Shown here: one piece after another, positions 7,874 to 15,714 of the stretch
Numbering within the stretch: position 1 is the first letter of the stretch
How the letters are laid out: each line of letters starts with the position of its first letter
NCBI GenBank assembly: GCA_903860745.1
Contig: CAIORQ010000105.1
Span: 39,283-103,282, forward strand
DNA length: 64,000 nucleotides
DNA from: an uncultured Actinomycetes bacterium
GTDB lineage: Bacteria; Actinomycetota; Acidimicrobiia; Acidimicrobiales; RAAP-2
Direction of reading: 5' to 3'
The notes under the pieces: model-generated
What the model was told of the DNA's origin: nothing
Databases searched by the model: none
The model's input: the letters and a program-made list of their open reading frames with translations, nothing else
Translations under genes and position numbers: made by a program

Positions 7874-9090
7874 GCTCTCACCGTGGCCAGTCGTCCCAGG
7901 GTCGAGCCCAGGTCGTCCTCGACCACCGCCGCGAGCTCGCGCGGCAGGGTGGCGAGCATCTCGTAGAAGAAACCCTGGATCATGAGTCGCTCGGCGTCGG
8001 GGCGGGTGACGCCGCGCGACTCCAGGTACCAGCGCTGCAGCTCGTCGAGCGGTCCCACGCTCGAGGCGTGGGCGCACATGACGTCGTTCTCGCGGATGTC
8101 GAGGTTGGGCACCGAGTCGGCGTGCGCGTGGGGCGAGAGCAGCAGGTTGTGGTTGGTCTGGCGGGCGTCGGTGCGCTTGGCGCCCTTCTCGATCTCGATG
8201 AGTCCGGTGTAGACCGAGCGCGCGGTGTCGGCCACGGCACCCTTGGACAGCAGCGTCGAACGGGTCCGGCCGACCTTGTGGAACTGACGGGTGCGAAAGT
8301 CGTGGACCTGGTCGCCGAAGCCCAGGAAGGTGGTCCGCAACTCGTTCTCCGCGCCGGTGCCCAGGAACTCCGCGTCGTTGCGCGAGCGGTTGTAGTGCGC
8401 GCCCACCGAGATGACCGACTGGTGCAGGCGCGCGCCGCGGCCCAGTCGACCCGTCGAGCGCGCGATGTGCCAGGCGCTGGTGTGCAGGCGCTGATAGGAG
8501 CTCACCACCAGGTAGGCGTCGTCGCCGACGTCGAACTCGGTCAGGGGAACGACCAGGGAGTCCGCACCCCCGTCGAGGAACTCCACGACCGAGGCCCGCG
8601 AGCCACGGGCCGACACGACGCGCAACTGGGGGAAGGAGGCGCCGGCCGTGATCGTGTTCACCACGAGGATCGGCTCGTCGACGCTGACGCCGTCGGCCAC
8701 CCGCAGGGTGACCGTCGTCGGATGCAGGGCGCAGTTGAGCTGGGCGAAGGCGTCGGAGTCGTAGTGCGCCGACCAGTCCGACTCCTCGGCGGTGACGCTG
8801 ACGCCGGCGAGTTCGCCGCTCACCTCGGCCAGCTCGCCGTCGATCATGGTCACCACCAGGCCGGCGTGCTGCGCCAGGGAGCGCGCGAGCGCCGAAGGTG
8901 CGCTCGCGTCGGCCCGCGTCGCCAGCGCGAAGCGGTCGAGGTCGAGGTCCCCCAAGGGCGCGTAGCGCCACACCTCGTCCGACGTGGTCGGCAGACCCAG
9001 GGTCGTGAAAGCCCGCCAGGCGTCGCGCCGGTCGCTCGAGGCGTCACGGTCGTCGAGCAGGGAGAGGGCGGAATCGGCGAAGGAGGTCAT
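7870..9090 (-). CDS. sufD: Fe-S assembly scaffold protein SufD
   Basis: SufD (406 residues) pairs with SufB and the SufC ATPases in the SufBC2D scaffold. The right-handed beta-helix core and the conserved C-terminal segment are visible: GLIEIEKGAKRTDARQTNHNLL, then SVPNLDIRENDVMCAHASSVGPLDE, and an ending with RLMIQGFFYEML. The conserved His of the family lies in CAHASSVGPLD. Upstream is the small Cys4 protein; downstream, the Rieske gene overlaps it by 4 nt. Confidence 0.94.
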   Translation of the reverse strand: MTSFADSALSLLDDRDASSDRRDAWRAFTTLGLPTTSDEVWRYAPLGDLDLDRFALATRADASAPSALARSLAQHAGLVVTMIDGELAEVSGELAGVSVTAEESDWSAHYDSDAFAQLNCALHPTTVTLRVADGVSVDEPILVVNTITAGASFPQLRVVSARGSRASVVEFLDGGADSLVVPLTEFDVGDDAYLVVSSYQRLHTSAWHIARSTGRLGRGARLHQSVISVGAHYNRSRNDAEFLGTGAENELRTTFLGFGDQVHDFRTRQFHKVGRTRSTLLSKGAVADTARSVYTGLIEIEKGAKRTDARQTNHNLLLSPHAHADSVPNLDIRENDVMCAHASSVGPLDELQRWYLESRGVTRPDAERLMIQGFFYEMLATLPRELAAVVEDDLGSTLGRLATVRA

Positions 9091-9138
9091 AACTGGGGGC
9101 TTGGGCAGTGTACTGGTCGGGTGAGTTCGCCCGGGCGC

Positions 9139-9495
9139 TCAGCGGCGCCAGAACTTCCATCCGCGCCGCTGCTTCCTCTCCATCTCCTCGAGCACGCGGC
9201 GGCGCTCCTCGAAGAGTTCGGGGGCCACCGCGTCGATGATGTCGCTGGCGGCGTTGAGGACGTCGCGGCGATCCTCGACGGGCACGTCGGGCGCCGGAGG
9301 TTCTTCGACGTTGGGGCGTCGCGCCAGGGAGCCGTGCGCCCAGCCGACGTCGGCGAAGCGCCGCTCGTAGGTGATGCAGTCCTCGGGACAGCTCCAGGGC
9401 TGGTCGGGCGCGTTGCCGAGGACGCAGAATCGCGCGACTTCACCAGAGGCGTAGGTACGGCTCTGGAAGTGCTTGCATTCCTCGCGCATTCCCAT
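9139..9495 (-). CDS. Conserved four-cysteine protein inside the sufB-sufD unit
   Basis: 118-residue cytoplasmic protein that I do not recognise. The first 40 residues hold four cysteines (C7, C24, C36, C40: EECKHF, ARFCVLG, PWSCPEDC), a plausible zinc or Fe-S ligand set. The C-terminal half is charged and helical (FEERRRVLEEMERKQRRGWKFW). It sits between sufB and sufD on the same strand (60 and 48 bp gaps), so it is probably co-transcribed and linked to cluster assembly. ATG 9495 is followed by the cysteine-rich part at once, supporting this start. Confidence 0.75.
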   Translation of the reverse strand: MGMREECKHFQSRTYASGEVARFCVLGNAPDQPWSCPEDCITYERRFADVGWAHGSLARRPNVEEPPAPDVPVEDRRDVLNAASDIIDAVAPELFEERRRVLEEMERKQRRGWKFWRR

Positions 9496-9555
9496 GTCGT
9501 CTCCATTGTGTCACGCTCGCTACGACCGGACCGGGGCGCCGCGGCGCCCAAAGTC

Positions 9556-10956
9556 CTAACCGATCGAACCCTCCATCTGCAGCTCGATCAGGCGCGACCA
9601 CTCCACGGCGTACTCCATCGGCAGGGTGCGCGTGACGGGCTCGATGAAGCCGTTGACGATCATGCCCATGGCCTGGCTCTCGGTCAGCCCGCGGCTCATA
9701 AGGTAGAACAGCTGGTCGTCGCCGATCTTCGAGACCGTGGCCTCGTGGCCGATGGAGGCGTCGCGCTCCCCGACCTCCATGTAGGGCTTGGTCTCGGAGG
9801 TCGAGAACTCGTCGAGCAGCAGGGCGTCGCAGCGCACGAAGCTCTTGGCGCCGGTGGCCCCCTCCTCGACCTTCACCAGACCGCGGTAGGTGGTGAGCCC
9901 GCCGTCCTTGGAGATGGACTTCGAGACGATGGTCGAGGTGGTCTCGGGCGCGCAGTGCACCATCTTGGCGCCGGCGTCTTGGATCTGACCGGGTCCGGCG
10001 TAGGCCACCGAGAGGACCTCGCCCGAGGCCTTGGGGCCCATCAGGTAGACGCTCGGGTACTTCATCGTCAGACGCGAACCGATGTTCCCGTCGATCCACT
10101 CGACGTGAGCCTCCTCCTCGGCGCGGGCGCGCTTGGTGACGAGGTTGTAGACGTTGTTGGACCAGTTCTGGATCGTGGTGTAGGTGATGCGCGCGCCCTT
10201 GAGGGCCACGAGCTCCACCACGGCCGAGTGCAGGGAGTCGGTCGAGTACACCGGCGCCGAGCAGCCCTCCACGTAGTGGACCTGGCTACCCTCGTCGGCG
10301 ATGATCAAGGTGCGCTCGAACTGGCCCATGTTCTCGGTGTTGATGCGGAAGTAGGCCTGCAGGGGCTGGTCCACCTTGACGCCCGGCGGCACGTAGATGA
10401 ACGACCCCCCGCTCCACACCGCCGAGTTGAGCGCGGCGAACTTGTTGTCGTTCGGGGGGATGACCGTGCCGAAGTACTTGCGCACGAGGTCGGGGTACTC
10501 GCGCACCGCGGTGTCCATGTCGCAGAACAGCACGCCGAGGCGTTCGAGGTCCTCACGGTTGCGGTGGAAGACCACCTCGGACTCGTACTGCGCGGTGACC
10601 CCGGCGAGGTACTTGCGCTCGGCCTCGGGGATGCCCAGGCGCTCGTAGGTGTTCTTGATGGCGTCGGGCAGGTCCTCCCAACGCTCCACCCGGTTCTCGG
10701 TGGGCTTGATGTAGTAGTAGATGTCGTTGAAGTCGAGGTCGGGCATGCGTGTCGCGAACCACTCCAGCATCGGTTTCTTCTCGAAGCGCTTGAGCGCATT
10801 GAGACGGAAGTCCAGCATCCAGGGCTCCTCGCTCTTGATGCCCGACATCTCGCGGACGATGGCCTCGTTGATCCCCTTCTTGGGTTTGAAGACCGGGATC
10901 TGGTCGTCGGACCAGCCCAACTGGTATCTGCTGAAATCCAGGTTGTCGACGGTCAT
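9556..10956 (-). CDS. sufB: Fe-S assembly scaffold protein SufB
   Basis: SufB (466 residues) is the scaffold subunit on which the cluster is built. Family blocks are clear: [92 protein letters not shown] (with the conserved Cys) and the C-terminal [19 protein letters not shown] with the cluster-region Glu/His. GGAGGG precedes ATG 10956. It is the first gene of the minus-strand SUF arm and is read divergently from the oligopeptidase gene. Confidence 0.96.
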   Translation of the reverse strand: MTVDNLDFSRYQLGWSDDQIPVFKPKKGINEAIVREMSGIKSEEPWMLDFRLNALKRFEKKPMLEWFATRMPDLDFNDIYYYIKPTENRVERWEDLPDAIKNTYERLGIPEAERKYLAGVTAQYESEVVFHRNREDLERLGVLFCDMDTAVREYPDLVRKYFGTVIPPNDNKFAALNSAVWSGGSFIYVPPGVKVDQPLQAYFRINTENMGQFERTLIIADEGSQVHYVEGCSAPVYSTDSLHSAVVELVALKGARITYTTIQNWSNNVYNLVTKRARAEEEAHVEWIDGNIGSRLTMKYPSVYLMGPKASGEVLSVAYAGPGQIQDAGAKMVHCAPETTSTIVSKSISKDGGLTTYRGLVKVEEGATGAKSFVRCDALLLDEFSTSETKPYMEVGERDASIGHEATVSKIGDDQLFYLMSRGLTESQAMGMIVNGFIEPVTRTLPMEYAVEWSRLIELQMEGSIG

Positions 10957-10985
10957 CGGCCCTCCGAGAGATTTGTCCTACGGCC

Positions 10986-10991
10986 ATAGTA
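10986..10991 (-). promoter_or_regulatory. Candidate -10 (TACTAT) upstream of sufB
   Basis: TACTAT lies about 30 nt before the sufB ATG and would give a short 5' UTR that includes the GGAGGG ribosome site. No convincing -35 or Rrf2 box could be read, so this is only a candidate. Confidence 0.35.
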
Positions 10992-11047
10992 GTAACTGGC
11001 AGCACCACCATGACCGTCCCGGTGGCAGGTTCTGGCAGAGTTGAGGG

Positions 11048-13222
11048 ATGCCGACCGCCCCCCGTGTCCCCCAACGCCCCTTCGAGATTACCCGTCACGG
11101 CGACACCCGCGTCGACCCCTACCACTGGCTGCGCGACCGCGACGACGACGCGGTCCTCGCCCACCTCCTCGCCGAGAACGCCTACCTCGCCGAGCAGCTG
11201 GGCTACCTGGCGCCCCTCGAGAGCGAGCTCTTCGAGGAGATCAAGGCCCGCATCGAGGAGACCGACATCTCGGTGCCGGTGCGCCGCGGCGGCTGGTGGT
11301 ACTACGAACGCACCCGCGAGGGCCTCAACTACCCCATCAGCTGCCGCCTGGCGGTGGGTCCCGACGCCGTCGGGCCACCCGTGATCGACCCCGACGTCGA
11401 GATCGAGGGGGAGCAGGTGATCCTCGACGAGAACCTCGAGGCCGAGGGTCACGACTTCTTGTCCGTCGGCGTGCTGGCGGTGAGCCCCGATGACTCCTGG
11501 GTCTGCGTCGGAGTGGACTTCGAGGGCGACGAACGCCACCGCGTCACGGTGCGGCCCCTGGCGGGCCAGGCTCCCCTCGACGACGAGCTCGAGGACGTCT
11601 ACTACGGATTCGCCTGGGCCGGCGACAGCCGCCACTTCTTCTACACCCGCGTCGACGAGGCCATGCGGCCCTGGCAGTTGTGGCGTCACGAGATCGGCAC
11701 GCCGGCCGGCCGGGACGTGCTCATCTTGTCCGAGGAGGACGCGCAGTACAACGTGTCGGTGGGCCGCAGTCGTGACGACGAGGTGATCCTCGTGGCGATC
11801 TCCTCGTCCACCACCTCGGAGTACTACTACCTCGACGCGAACCAGCCGAGGGGCGAGTTCACCCTGCTCGAGGGGCGCCGTCAGGACATCGAGTACGGCG
11901 TCGAACACCTGCGTGACGCCCAGGGTCGACGCTGGTGGCTCAAGATCACCAACGAGGACGCGACCGACTTCCGCCTCCTCGCGCGCCCGGTCGAGGACGC
12001 CGGGTCCCCGTGGCGCGAACTCGTCGCCCATCGTCCCGGACGGCGGCTCGACGGGGTGGACGCCTTCTCGAACTTCCTGGCGATCTCCGAGCGGGTGGAC
12101 GGCTGCGCCGCCGTCGCCATCGTGACCCTGCTCGAGGGCGAGGACCCCTTCGGCGACCTGGTGCAGCGCATGCGCCTCGTCGACGGCGGTCCCGCGCCCA
12201 CGACCGTGTCGCTGTCGGCCAACGCCATGTACGAGACCGGGAACCTGCGCGTGTCGATCACCTCGATGGTGACGCCGCGGCTGGTGGCCGACGTCGACGT
12301 CGTCAGCGGCGAGGTCACGGTCCTCAAGCAGCAACGCGTCCTGGGGGGCTACGACGCCAGCCGTTACGTCACCGGCCGGCTCTGGGTGACGGCCAGCGAC
12401 GGTGTGCGGGTGCCCGTCTCGGTGGTGGCGCGCCGCGACCGGGTGCGGGTGAACGACGACGGCAGCCTCGAGCCGGTGGCGCCCTCGCCCCTCCTGCTCT
12501 ACGGCTACGGCAGCTACGAGATCTCCATCGACCCGGGCTTCTCCTCCCTGCGACTGTCGCTGCTCGACCGGGGCGTCGTCTTCGCCATCGCCCACGTCCG
12601 CGGCGGTGGCGAGATGGGGCGCTCCTGGTACGAGATGGGGCGTCTGGCCCAGAAACCCACCACCTTCTCGGACTTCGTGCGGGTGGCGCGCCACCTCGTC
12701 GAGACCGGATGGACGACGCCCGAGCGTCTGTGCGCCCGCGGCGGATCGGCCGGCGGACTGCTGATGGGCGCGGTGATGAACCTCGCCCCGGAGCTCTTTC
12801 GCTGCGTCGTGGCCGAGGTGCCCTTCGTCGACGTCGTCACCACCATGCTCGACGAGACCCTCCCGCTCACCGTGGGCGAGTGGGAGGAGTGGGGAAATCC
12901 CGAGGCCAGCGCCACGGCCTATCGGACGATGAAGTCCTACTCCCCCTACGACCACGTGAGCGCCACCAACGACGACGGCTCTCCTCGGGTCTACCCCCAC
13001 CTCTTCGCCGCCGGGGGGCTCAACGACTCACGAGTCGGCTTCTGGGAGCCGGCCAAGTGGGTCCTGAAGCTTCGCGACGCCAACCCGGCGAACGTCGCCT
13101 ACCTCAAGACCGAGATGGGTGCCGGCCACGGCGGCCCCTCGGGCCGCTACGACGCCTGGCGCGACGAGGCCCAGATCCTCGCCTTCGTCCTTCACGAACT
13201 CGGCGCCACGACCCTCGAATAG
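11048..13222 (+). CDS. ptrB: Prolyl oligopeptidase family serine peptidase (oligopeptidase B type)
   Basis: S9A serine peptidase of 724 residues, the usual length of oligopeptidase B, which cuts short peptides after basic residues in the cytoplasm. The N-terminal DPYHWLRDRDD block is followed by a beta-propeller (about 70-400) and the alpha/beta-hydrolase domain. The nucleophile is in RGGSAGGLLMG (about 566), preceded by the family segment AIAHVRGGGEMGR, and the His is in GAGHGGPSGRYD. There is no signal peptide. Its tail overlaps the convergent membrane-protein gene by 31 bp. Confidence 0.93.
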   Translation: MPTAPRVPQRPFEITRHGDTRVDPYHWLRDRDDDAVLAHLLAENAYLAEQLGYLAPLESELFEEIKARIEETDISVPVRRGGWWYYERTREGLNYPISCRLAVGPDAVGPPVIDPDVEIEGEQVILDENLEAEGHDFLSVGVLAVSPDDSWVCVGVDFEGDERHRVTVRPLAGQAPLDDELEDVYYGFAWAGDSRHFFYTRVDEAMRPWQLWRHEIGTPAGRDVLILSEEDAQYNVSVGRSRDDEVILVAISSSTTSEYYYLDANQPRGEFTLLEGRRQDIEYGVEHLRDAQGRRWWLKITNEDATDFRLLARPVEDAGSPWRELVAHRPGRRLDGVDAFSNFLAISERVDGCAAVAIVTLLEGEDPFGDLVQRMRLVDGGPAPTTVSLSANAMYETGNLRVSITSMVTPRLVADVDVVSGEVTVLKQQRVLGGYDASRYVTGRLWVTASDGVRVPVSVVARRDRVRVNDDGSLEPVAPSPLLLYGYGSYEISIDPGFSSLRLSLLDRGVVFAIAHVRGGGEMGRSWYEMGRLAQKPTTFSDFVRVARHLVETGWTTPERLCARGGSAGGLLMGAVMNLAPELFRCVVAEVPFVDVVTTMLDETLPLTVGEWEEWGNPEASATAYRTMKSYSPYDHVSATNDDGSPRVYPHLFAAGGLNDSRVGFWEPAKWVLKLRDANPANVAYLKTEMGAGHGGPSGRYDAWRDEAQILAFVLHELGATTLE

Positions 13223-13665
13223 GTGGCGAGGGCCCCCAAGGAGTGGGTCGTCGGATGGTGAGCAGCGTGCAGGAGGGCCACGAGCAGGGCCAGCACCGCG
13301 ACGACGATCACCACCACCCACCAGATCCGACGGCGCAGTCGCGGGAGCGGGGAATGGCGCATCGACCGATTGAGCGCCCACTGGTCGGAGTGGCGCAGGT
13401 GCACCGGCGGCGTCTCCGGCGCCGGCGGGCTGTTCTCGCCGAAGACGAGGTCGGTGTCGGGATCGAGGCGGGGCAGTCGAACGGGGTGGGTCGTGGGCGC
13501 CTCGGTGCCGTCGAGGATGCGAAAGCCCCGCGAGGGCTGATAGGGCGAGGGCGGCAGGGTCGGGCGCACGTCACGGCGGCGGGGCCCCGCGAGGCGGCCG
13601 CGCAGCAGGAAGGCGAGTACGAGTGCGACCAGGACGACACCTCCGGCGACCTTGATCACCATCAT
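13192..13665 (-). CDS. Hypothetical membrane protein with two transmembrane helices
   Basis: 157-residue protein not recognised as any family. One helix lies at the very N-terminus (VAGGVVLVALVLAFLL) and one near the C-terminus (IWWVVVIVVAVLALLVALLHA), with a proline- and arginine-rich loop of about 90 residues between. The start is ATG ATG at 13665. It converges with the oligopeptidase gene and overlaps it by 31 bp, which slightly lowers confidence, but the hydrophobic pattern and basic flanks argue that it is real. Confidence 0.65.
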   Translation of the reverse strand: MMVIKVAGGVVLVALVLAFLLRGRLAGPRRRDVRPTLPPSPYQPSRGFRILDGTEAPTTHPVRLPRLDPDTDLVFGENSPPAPETPPVHLRHSDQWALNRSMRHSPLPRLRRRIWWVVVIVVAVLALLVALLHAAHHPTTHSLGALATYSRVVAPSS

Positions 13666-13728
13666 GCGTCGCCGCCTCTCTGCACTGACCCTCCCGCCTC
13701 GTTCGTCAGCGTAGCCAAGCGGGCCCGC

Positions 13729-14202
13729 TCAGGCGAGCTCGCCGAAGCCCCCGCGGAAATAGACGAGAGGGTGCGCGTGGCGCGCGTGGGCGAAGCTCAC
13801 CTCGACCGTGCAGACGTCGTGGTCCCCGTGGGTGGTGATCCCCGTGATCCGCCCCTCGAGATGCGCGAGGGCGCCCGCGAGTAGGGGCGAACCTCCGGGC
13901 GCGGCGTCCCAGGGCACCTGGGCGAACTTGTCGATCCCCGAGGTCGCGAAGAGTCGGGCCAGAGGCTCCTGCTCGGCGGCGAGGACGTTCACCGCGACGA
14001 GCGCCGACTGTCGAACACGCTCCCAGGACCTCCCCGACGACGTCGCCGCGAAGAGCACCATGGGCGGCTCGAGCGAGAGGGAGCCGAAGGTCTGACAGGT
14101 GAAGCCGGCGGGTCCCTCGGCGGTGGCGGCGGTGACGATCACGAGCCCGGTGACGAAGTGGCCCAGGACCTCCTTGAAGTGCGACGGGTCGGGAGCGCTC
14201 AC
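13729..14202 (-). CDS. Flavin reductase-like, FMN-binding protein
   Basis: 157-residue flavin reductase-domain protein (HpaC/ActVB type), which uses NAD(P)H to reduce FMN or FAD for a partner monooxygenase. The signatures are HFVTGLVIVTA, GFTCQTFGSLSLEPPMVLF and VNVLAAEQEPLARLFA, ending with HPLVYFRGGFG. No oxygenase gene is beside it, so the partner is unknown. The GTG start at 14202 lies 6 nt after a TAGGGT hexamer. mutY follows upstream with a 9-bp gap on the same strand. Confidence 0.88.
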   Translation of the reverse strand: MSAPDPSHFKEVLGHFVTGLVIVTAATAEGPAGFTCQTFGSLSLEPPMVLFAATSSGRSWERVRQSALVAVNVLAAEQEPLARLFATSGIDKFAQVPWDAAPGGSPLLAGALAHLEGRITGITTHGDHDVCTVEVSFAHARHAHPLVYFRGGFGELA

Positions 14203-14208
14203 GAGGGA

Positions 14209-14214
14209 ACCCTA
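14209..14214 (-). promoter_or_regulatory. -10 element (TAGGGT) of the flavin reductase gene
   Basis: TAGGGT on the minus strand ends 6 nt before the GTG start, the same leaderless geometry as other genes here. It overlaps the last codons of mutY. Confidence 0.45.
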
Positions 14215-15126
14215 CCGGGACGGGCGCCGCGCGGTGCCCAGGACCAGGCGCGACCCCAGGACGCTCACGAGACCCTCGCCCACCAGGCCCTCTAAGAGGC
14301 GCTCGAGGCGCGCCGCGTCGACGTCACCGAGTTCGCGGTGCAGGTCACCTCGGGTGCGCGCAGCCTCCTCCAGGAGGCGCAGCAACCGACCACGGATCTG
14401 GCGGTCCGAACCGGCGAAGGAGCCCTGGGGGCGCGACACCGCGGCCGAACGCGGTGCGGGGTCCTCTCCCCCGTCGCGCCGCCACCGGCAGCACCGGGCG
14501 ACCGGGCAGGTGCCGCAGCGCGGCGTGGCCGTGCAGAACTGCGCCCCCAGGTCGAGCAGGGACTGGTTGAACGCCGCCGCCCCGCGGCGCGGCAGCAGGG
14601 CCGCGGCCAGGTCGCGGGCCTCACGCGGGGTCAGGGCGCGGTTGGCCAGGGCTCGCGCCAGGACCCGCCCGACGTTGGTGTCGAGGACGGCGACGCGCTC
14701 GCCGAAGGCGAAGCTGGCCACCGCGTGAGCGGTGTAGCTCCCCACGCCGGGCAGGGCCAGCAGGTCCGGCACCGACGACGGCACGCGGCCCTCGTGGCGT
14801 TCGACCATCAGCCGAGCGGCGTCGTGCAGGGCCTTGGCGCGGCGCGGGTAGCCCAGTCCTCGCCAGGCGCGCAGCACCTCGTCGAGACCGGCCCCGGCGC
14901 AGGCCGCCGGCGTCGGGAAGAGGTCCAAGAAGCGCCGCCACGGCTCGAGCACCCGGGCCGTCGAGGTCTGTTGCAACATGACCTCGGCGACGTAGACCGC
15001 CCAGGGGTCGCCCACGCCAATCCAGGGCAGGTCGCGACGTAGTCGCCCACGCGCCCTCACCAGCGCGGGCCGCAGGGTGGAGACGGCGACTTCGAGGTCA
15101 GCGTCGAGGCGGACGCCCGGTGTCAC
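14212..15126 (-). CDS. mutY: A/G-specific adenine glycosylase MutY
   Basis: DNA repair glycosylase removing adenine mispaired with 8-oxoguanine. The catalytic Glu is in AEVMLQQTSTAR, the helix-hairpin-helix in LLALPGVGSYTAHAVASFA, and the catalytic Asp in VLDTNVGRVLAR. The [4Fe-4S] ligands follow as FCTATPRCGTCPVARCC; here the first interval is five residues, one shorter than the usual Cys-x6-Cys-x2-Cys-x5-Cys. At 304 residues it lacks most of the C-terminal NUDIX-like 8-oxoG-recognition domain of E. coli MutY, as in many short actinobacterial forms. The GTG start is uncertain by some codons. Confidence 0.92.
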   Translation of the reverse strand: MTPGVRLDADLEVAVSTLRPALVRARGRLRRDLPWIGVGDPWAVYVAEVMLQQTSTARVLEPWRRFLDLFPTPAACAGAGLDEVLRAWRGLGYPRRAKALHDAARLMVERHEGRVPSSVPDLLALPGVGSYTAHAVASFAFGERVAVLDTNVGRVLARALANRALTPREARDLAAALLPRRGAAAFNQSLLDLGAQFCTATPRCGTCPVARCCRWRRDGGEDPAPRSAAVSRPQGSFAGSDRQIRGRLLRLLEEAARTRGDLHRELGDVDAARLERLLEGLVGEGLVSVLGSRLVLGTARRPSR

Positions 15127-15133
15127 GCCGGCG

Positions 15134-15565
15134 CTACAAGAGGGCGGTCAGCGGACGGGTCGTGAACGAGACGGTGCTGCCCGTCAAGGACTCGCCGTCG
15201 ATGACCAGTCGCCACGTGTAGCGCGAGTCCGGCGCCAGGGGCAGCGGCGGAAAGTTCACCGCGATCGGCACGTCCACTGGAGTGCCCGCGGGCAGACCTT
15301 CGGGGGTGGGGATCGTGAAGTCGTTGCGAACCTCGATGGTCTGCACGCCCTCGGGCGTCTCGAACTGCACGAGGTGCCCGTCGGCGTCCTCGAGGAACAA
15401 CTCCCAGTGATGGGCCTGTTCGAACTCGTGGGGCTCGACCTCGACCTTGATGGCGATGGCCGACGGGACCGGGTCCGGACCACTGATGGACCAGCCACCC
15501 CCGAGGATGTAGAGCTTGCCGTCGGCAATCTGGGCGGCGTCGGCGAGCAACATCGTGATGTTCAT
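15134..15565 (-). CDS. Conserved hypothetical protein, DUF6941-like
   Basis: 143-residue all-beta cytoplasmic protein. The opening MNITMLLADAAQIADGKLYI followed by LGGGW is characteristic of the actinobacterial DUF6941 family, whose function is unknown. The C-terminal half looks like an immunoglobulin-type beta sandwich (DSRYTWRLVIDGESLTGSTVSF). ATG 15565 lies 6 nt after TAGGCT. The gene is divergent from the NlpC/P60 gene, with an AT-rich island between their promoters. Confidence 0.78.
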   Translation of the reverse strand: MNITMLLADAAQIADGKLYILGGGWSISGPDPVPSAIAIKVEVEPHEFEQAHHWELFLEDADGHLVQFETPEGVQTIEVRNDFTIPTPEGLPAGTPVDVPIAVNFPPLPLAPDSRYTWRLVIDGESLTGSTVSFTTRPLTALL

Positions 15566-15571
15566 GCTGCC

Positions 15572-15577
15572 AGCCTA
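15572..15577 (-). promoter_or_regulatory. -10 element (TAGGCT) of the DUF6941-like gene
   Basis: TAGGCT on the minus strand ends 6 nt before the ATG of the DUF6941-like gene, giving a predicted leaderless transcript. Confidence 0.5.
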
Positions 15578-15627
15578 GACAATGCCCACGAAGCCCACGA
15601 CCGGCGGCGTCGACGGGAGAGTGGTGG

Positions 15628-15669
15628 AAATTTCTATACTCTTATCAGGTATTTAATACGATTATTATC
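15628..15669. promoter_or_regulatory. AT-rich island with a GTATT-T-AATAC palindrome between two divergent promoters
   Basis: About 40 bp of strongly AT-rich DNA (aaatttctatactcttatca and onward) in a 70 % GC neighbourhood. It contains the odd palindrome GTATT-T-AATAC at 15649-15659. It lies upstream of the -10 elements of both flanking genes, so it reads as a regulator site or UP-like element. A TTATCA/TATTAT pair inside it could alternatively be a promoter for the NlpC/P60 gene. Confidence 0.4.
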
Positions 15670-15701
15670 GCCGCGCGGGGCGACGGCGCACGTCTGCGCG
15701 G

Positions 15702-15707
15702 TAGCCT
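15702..15707 (+). promoter_or_regulatory. -10 element (TAGCCT) of the NlpC/P60 gene
   Basis: TAGCCT ends 7 nt before the GTG start; no ribosome-binding site precedes that GTG. The pattern matches the leaderless set in this window. Confidence 0.45.
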
Positions 15708-15714
15708 TGCAACC

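Noticed and set aside
8068-10989. 973-aa plus-strand ORF
   Set aside because: Antisense to sufD, the Cys4 gene and sufB; low-complexity His/Val/Gly/Arg composition typical of a shadow frame in GC-rich DNA.
10553-13000. 815-aa minus-strand ORF opposite oligopeptidase B
   Set aside because: Composition (GHH/VDR-rich) and lack of motifs show it is the mirror of the real peptidase gene.
15600-15714. c-di-AMP (ydaO) riboswitch before the NlpC/P60 gene
   Set aside because: Expected by family habit, but the intergenic region is too short, lacks the consensus and already contains a -10 next to the start.
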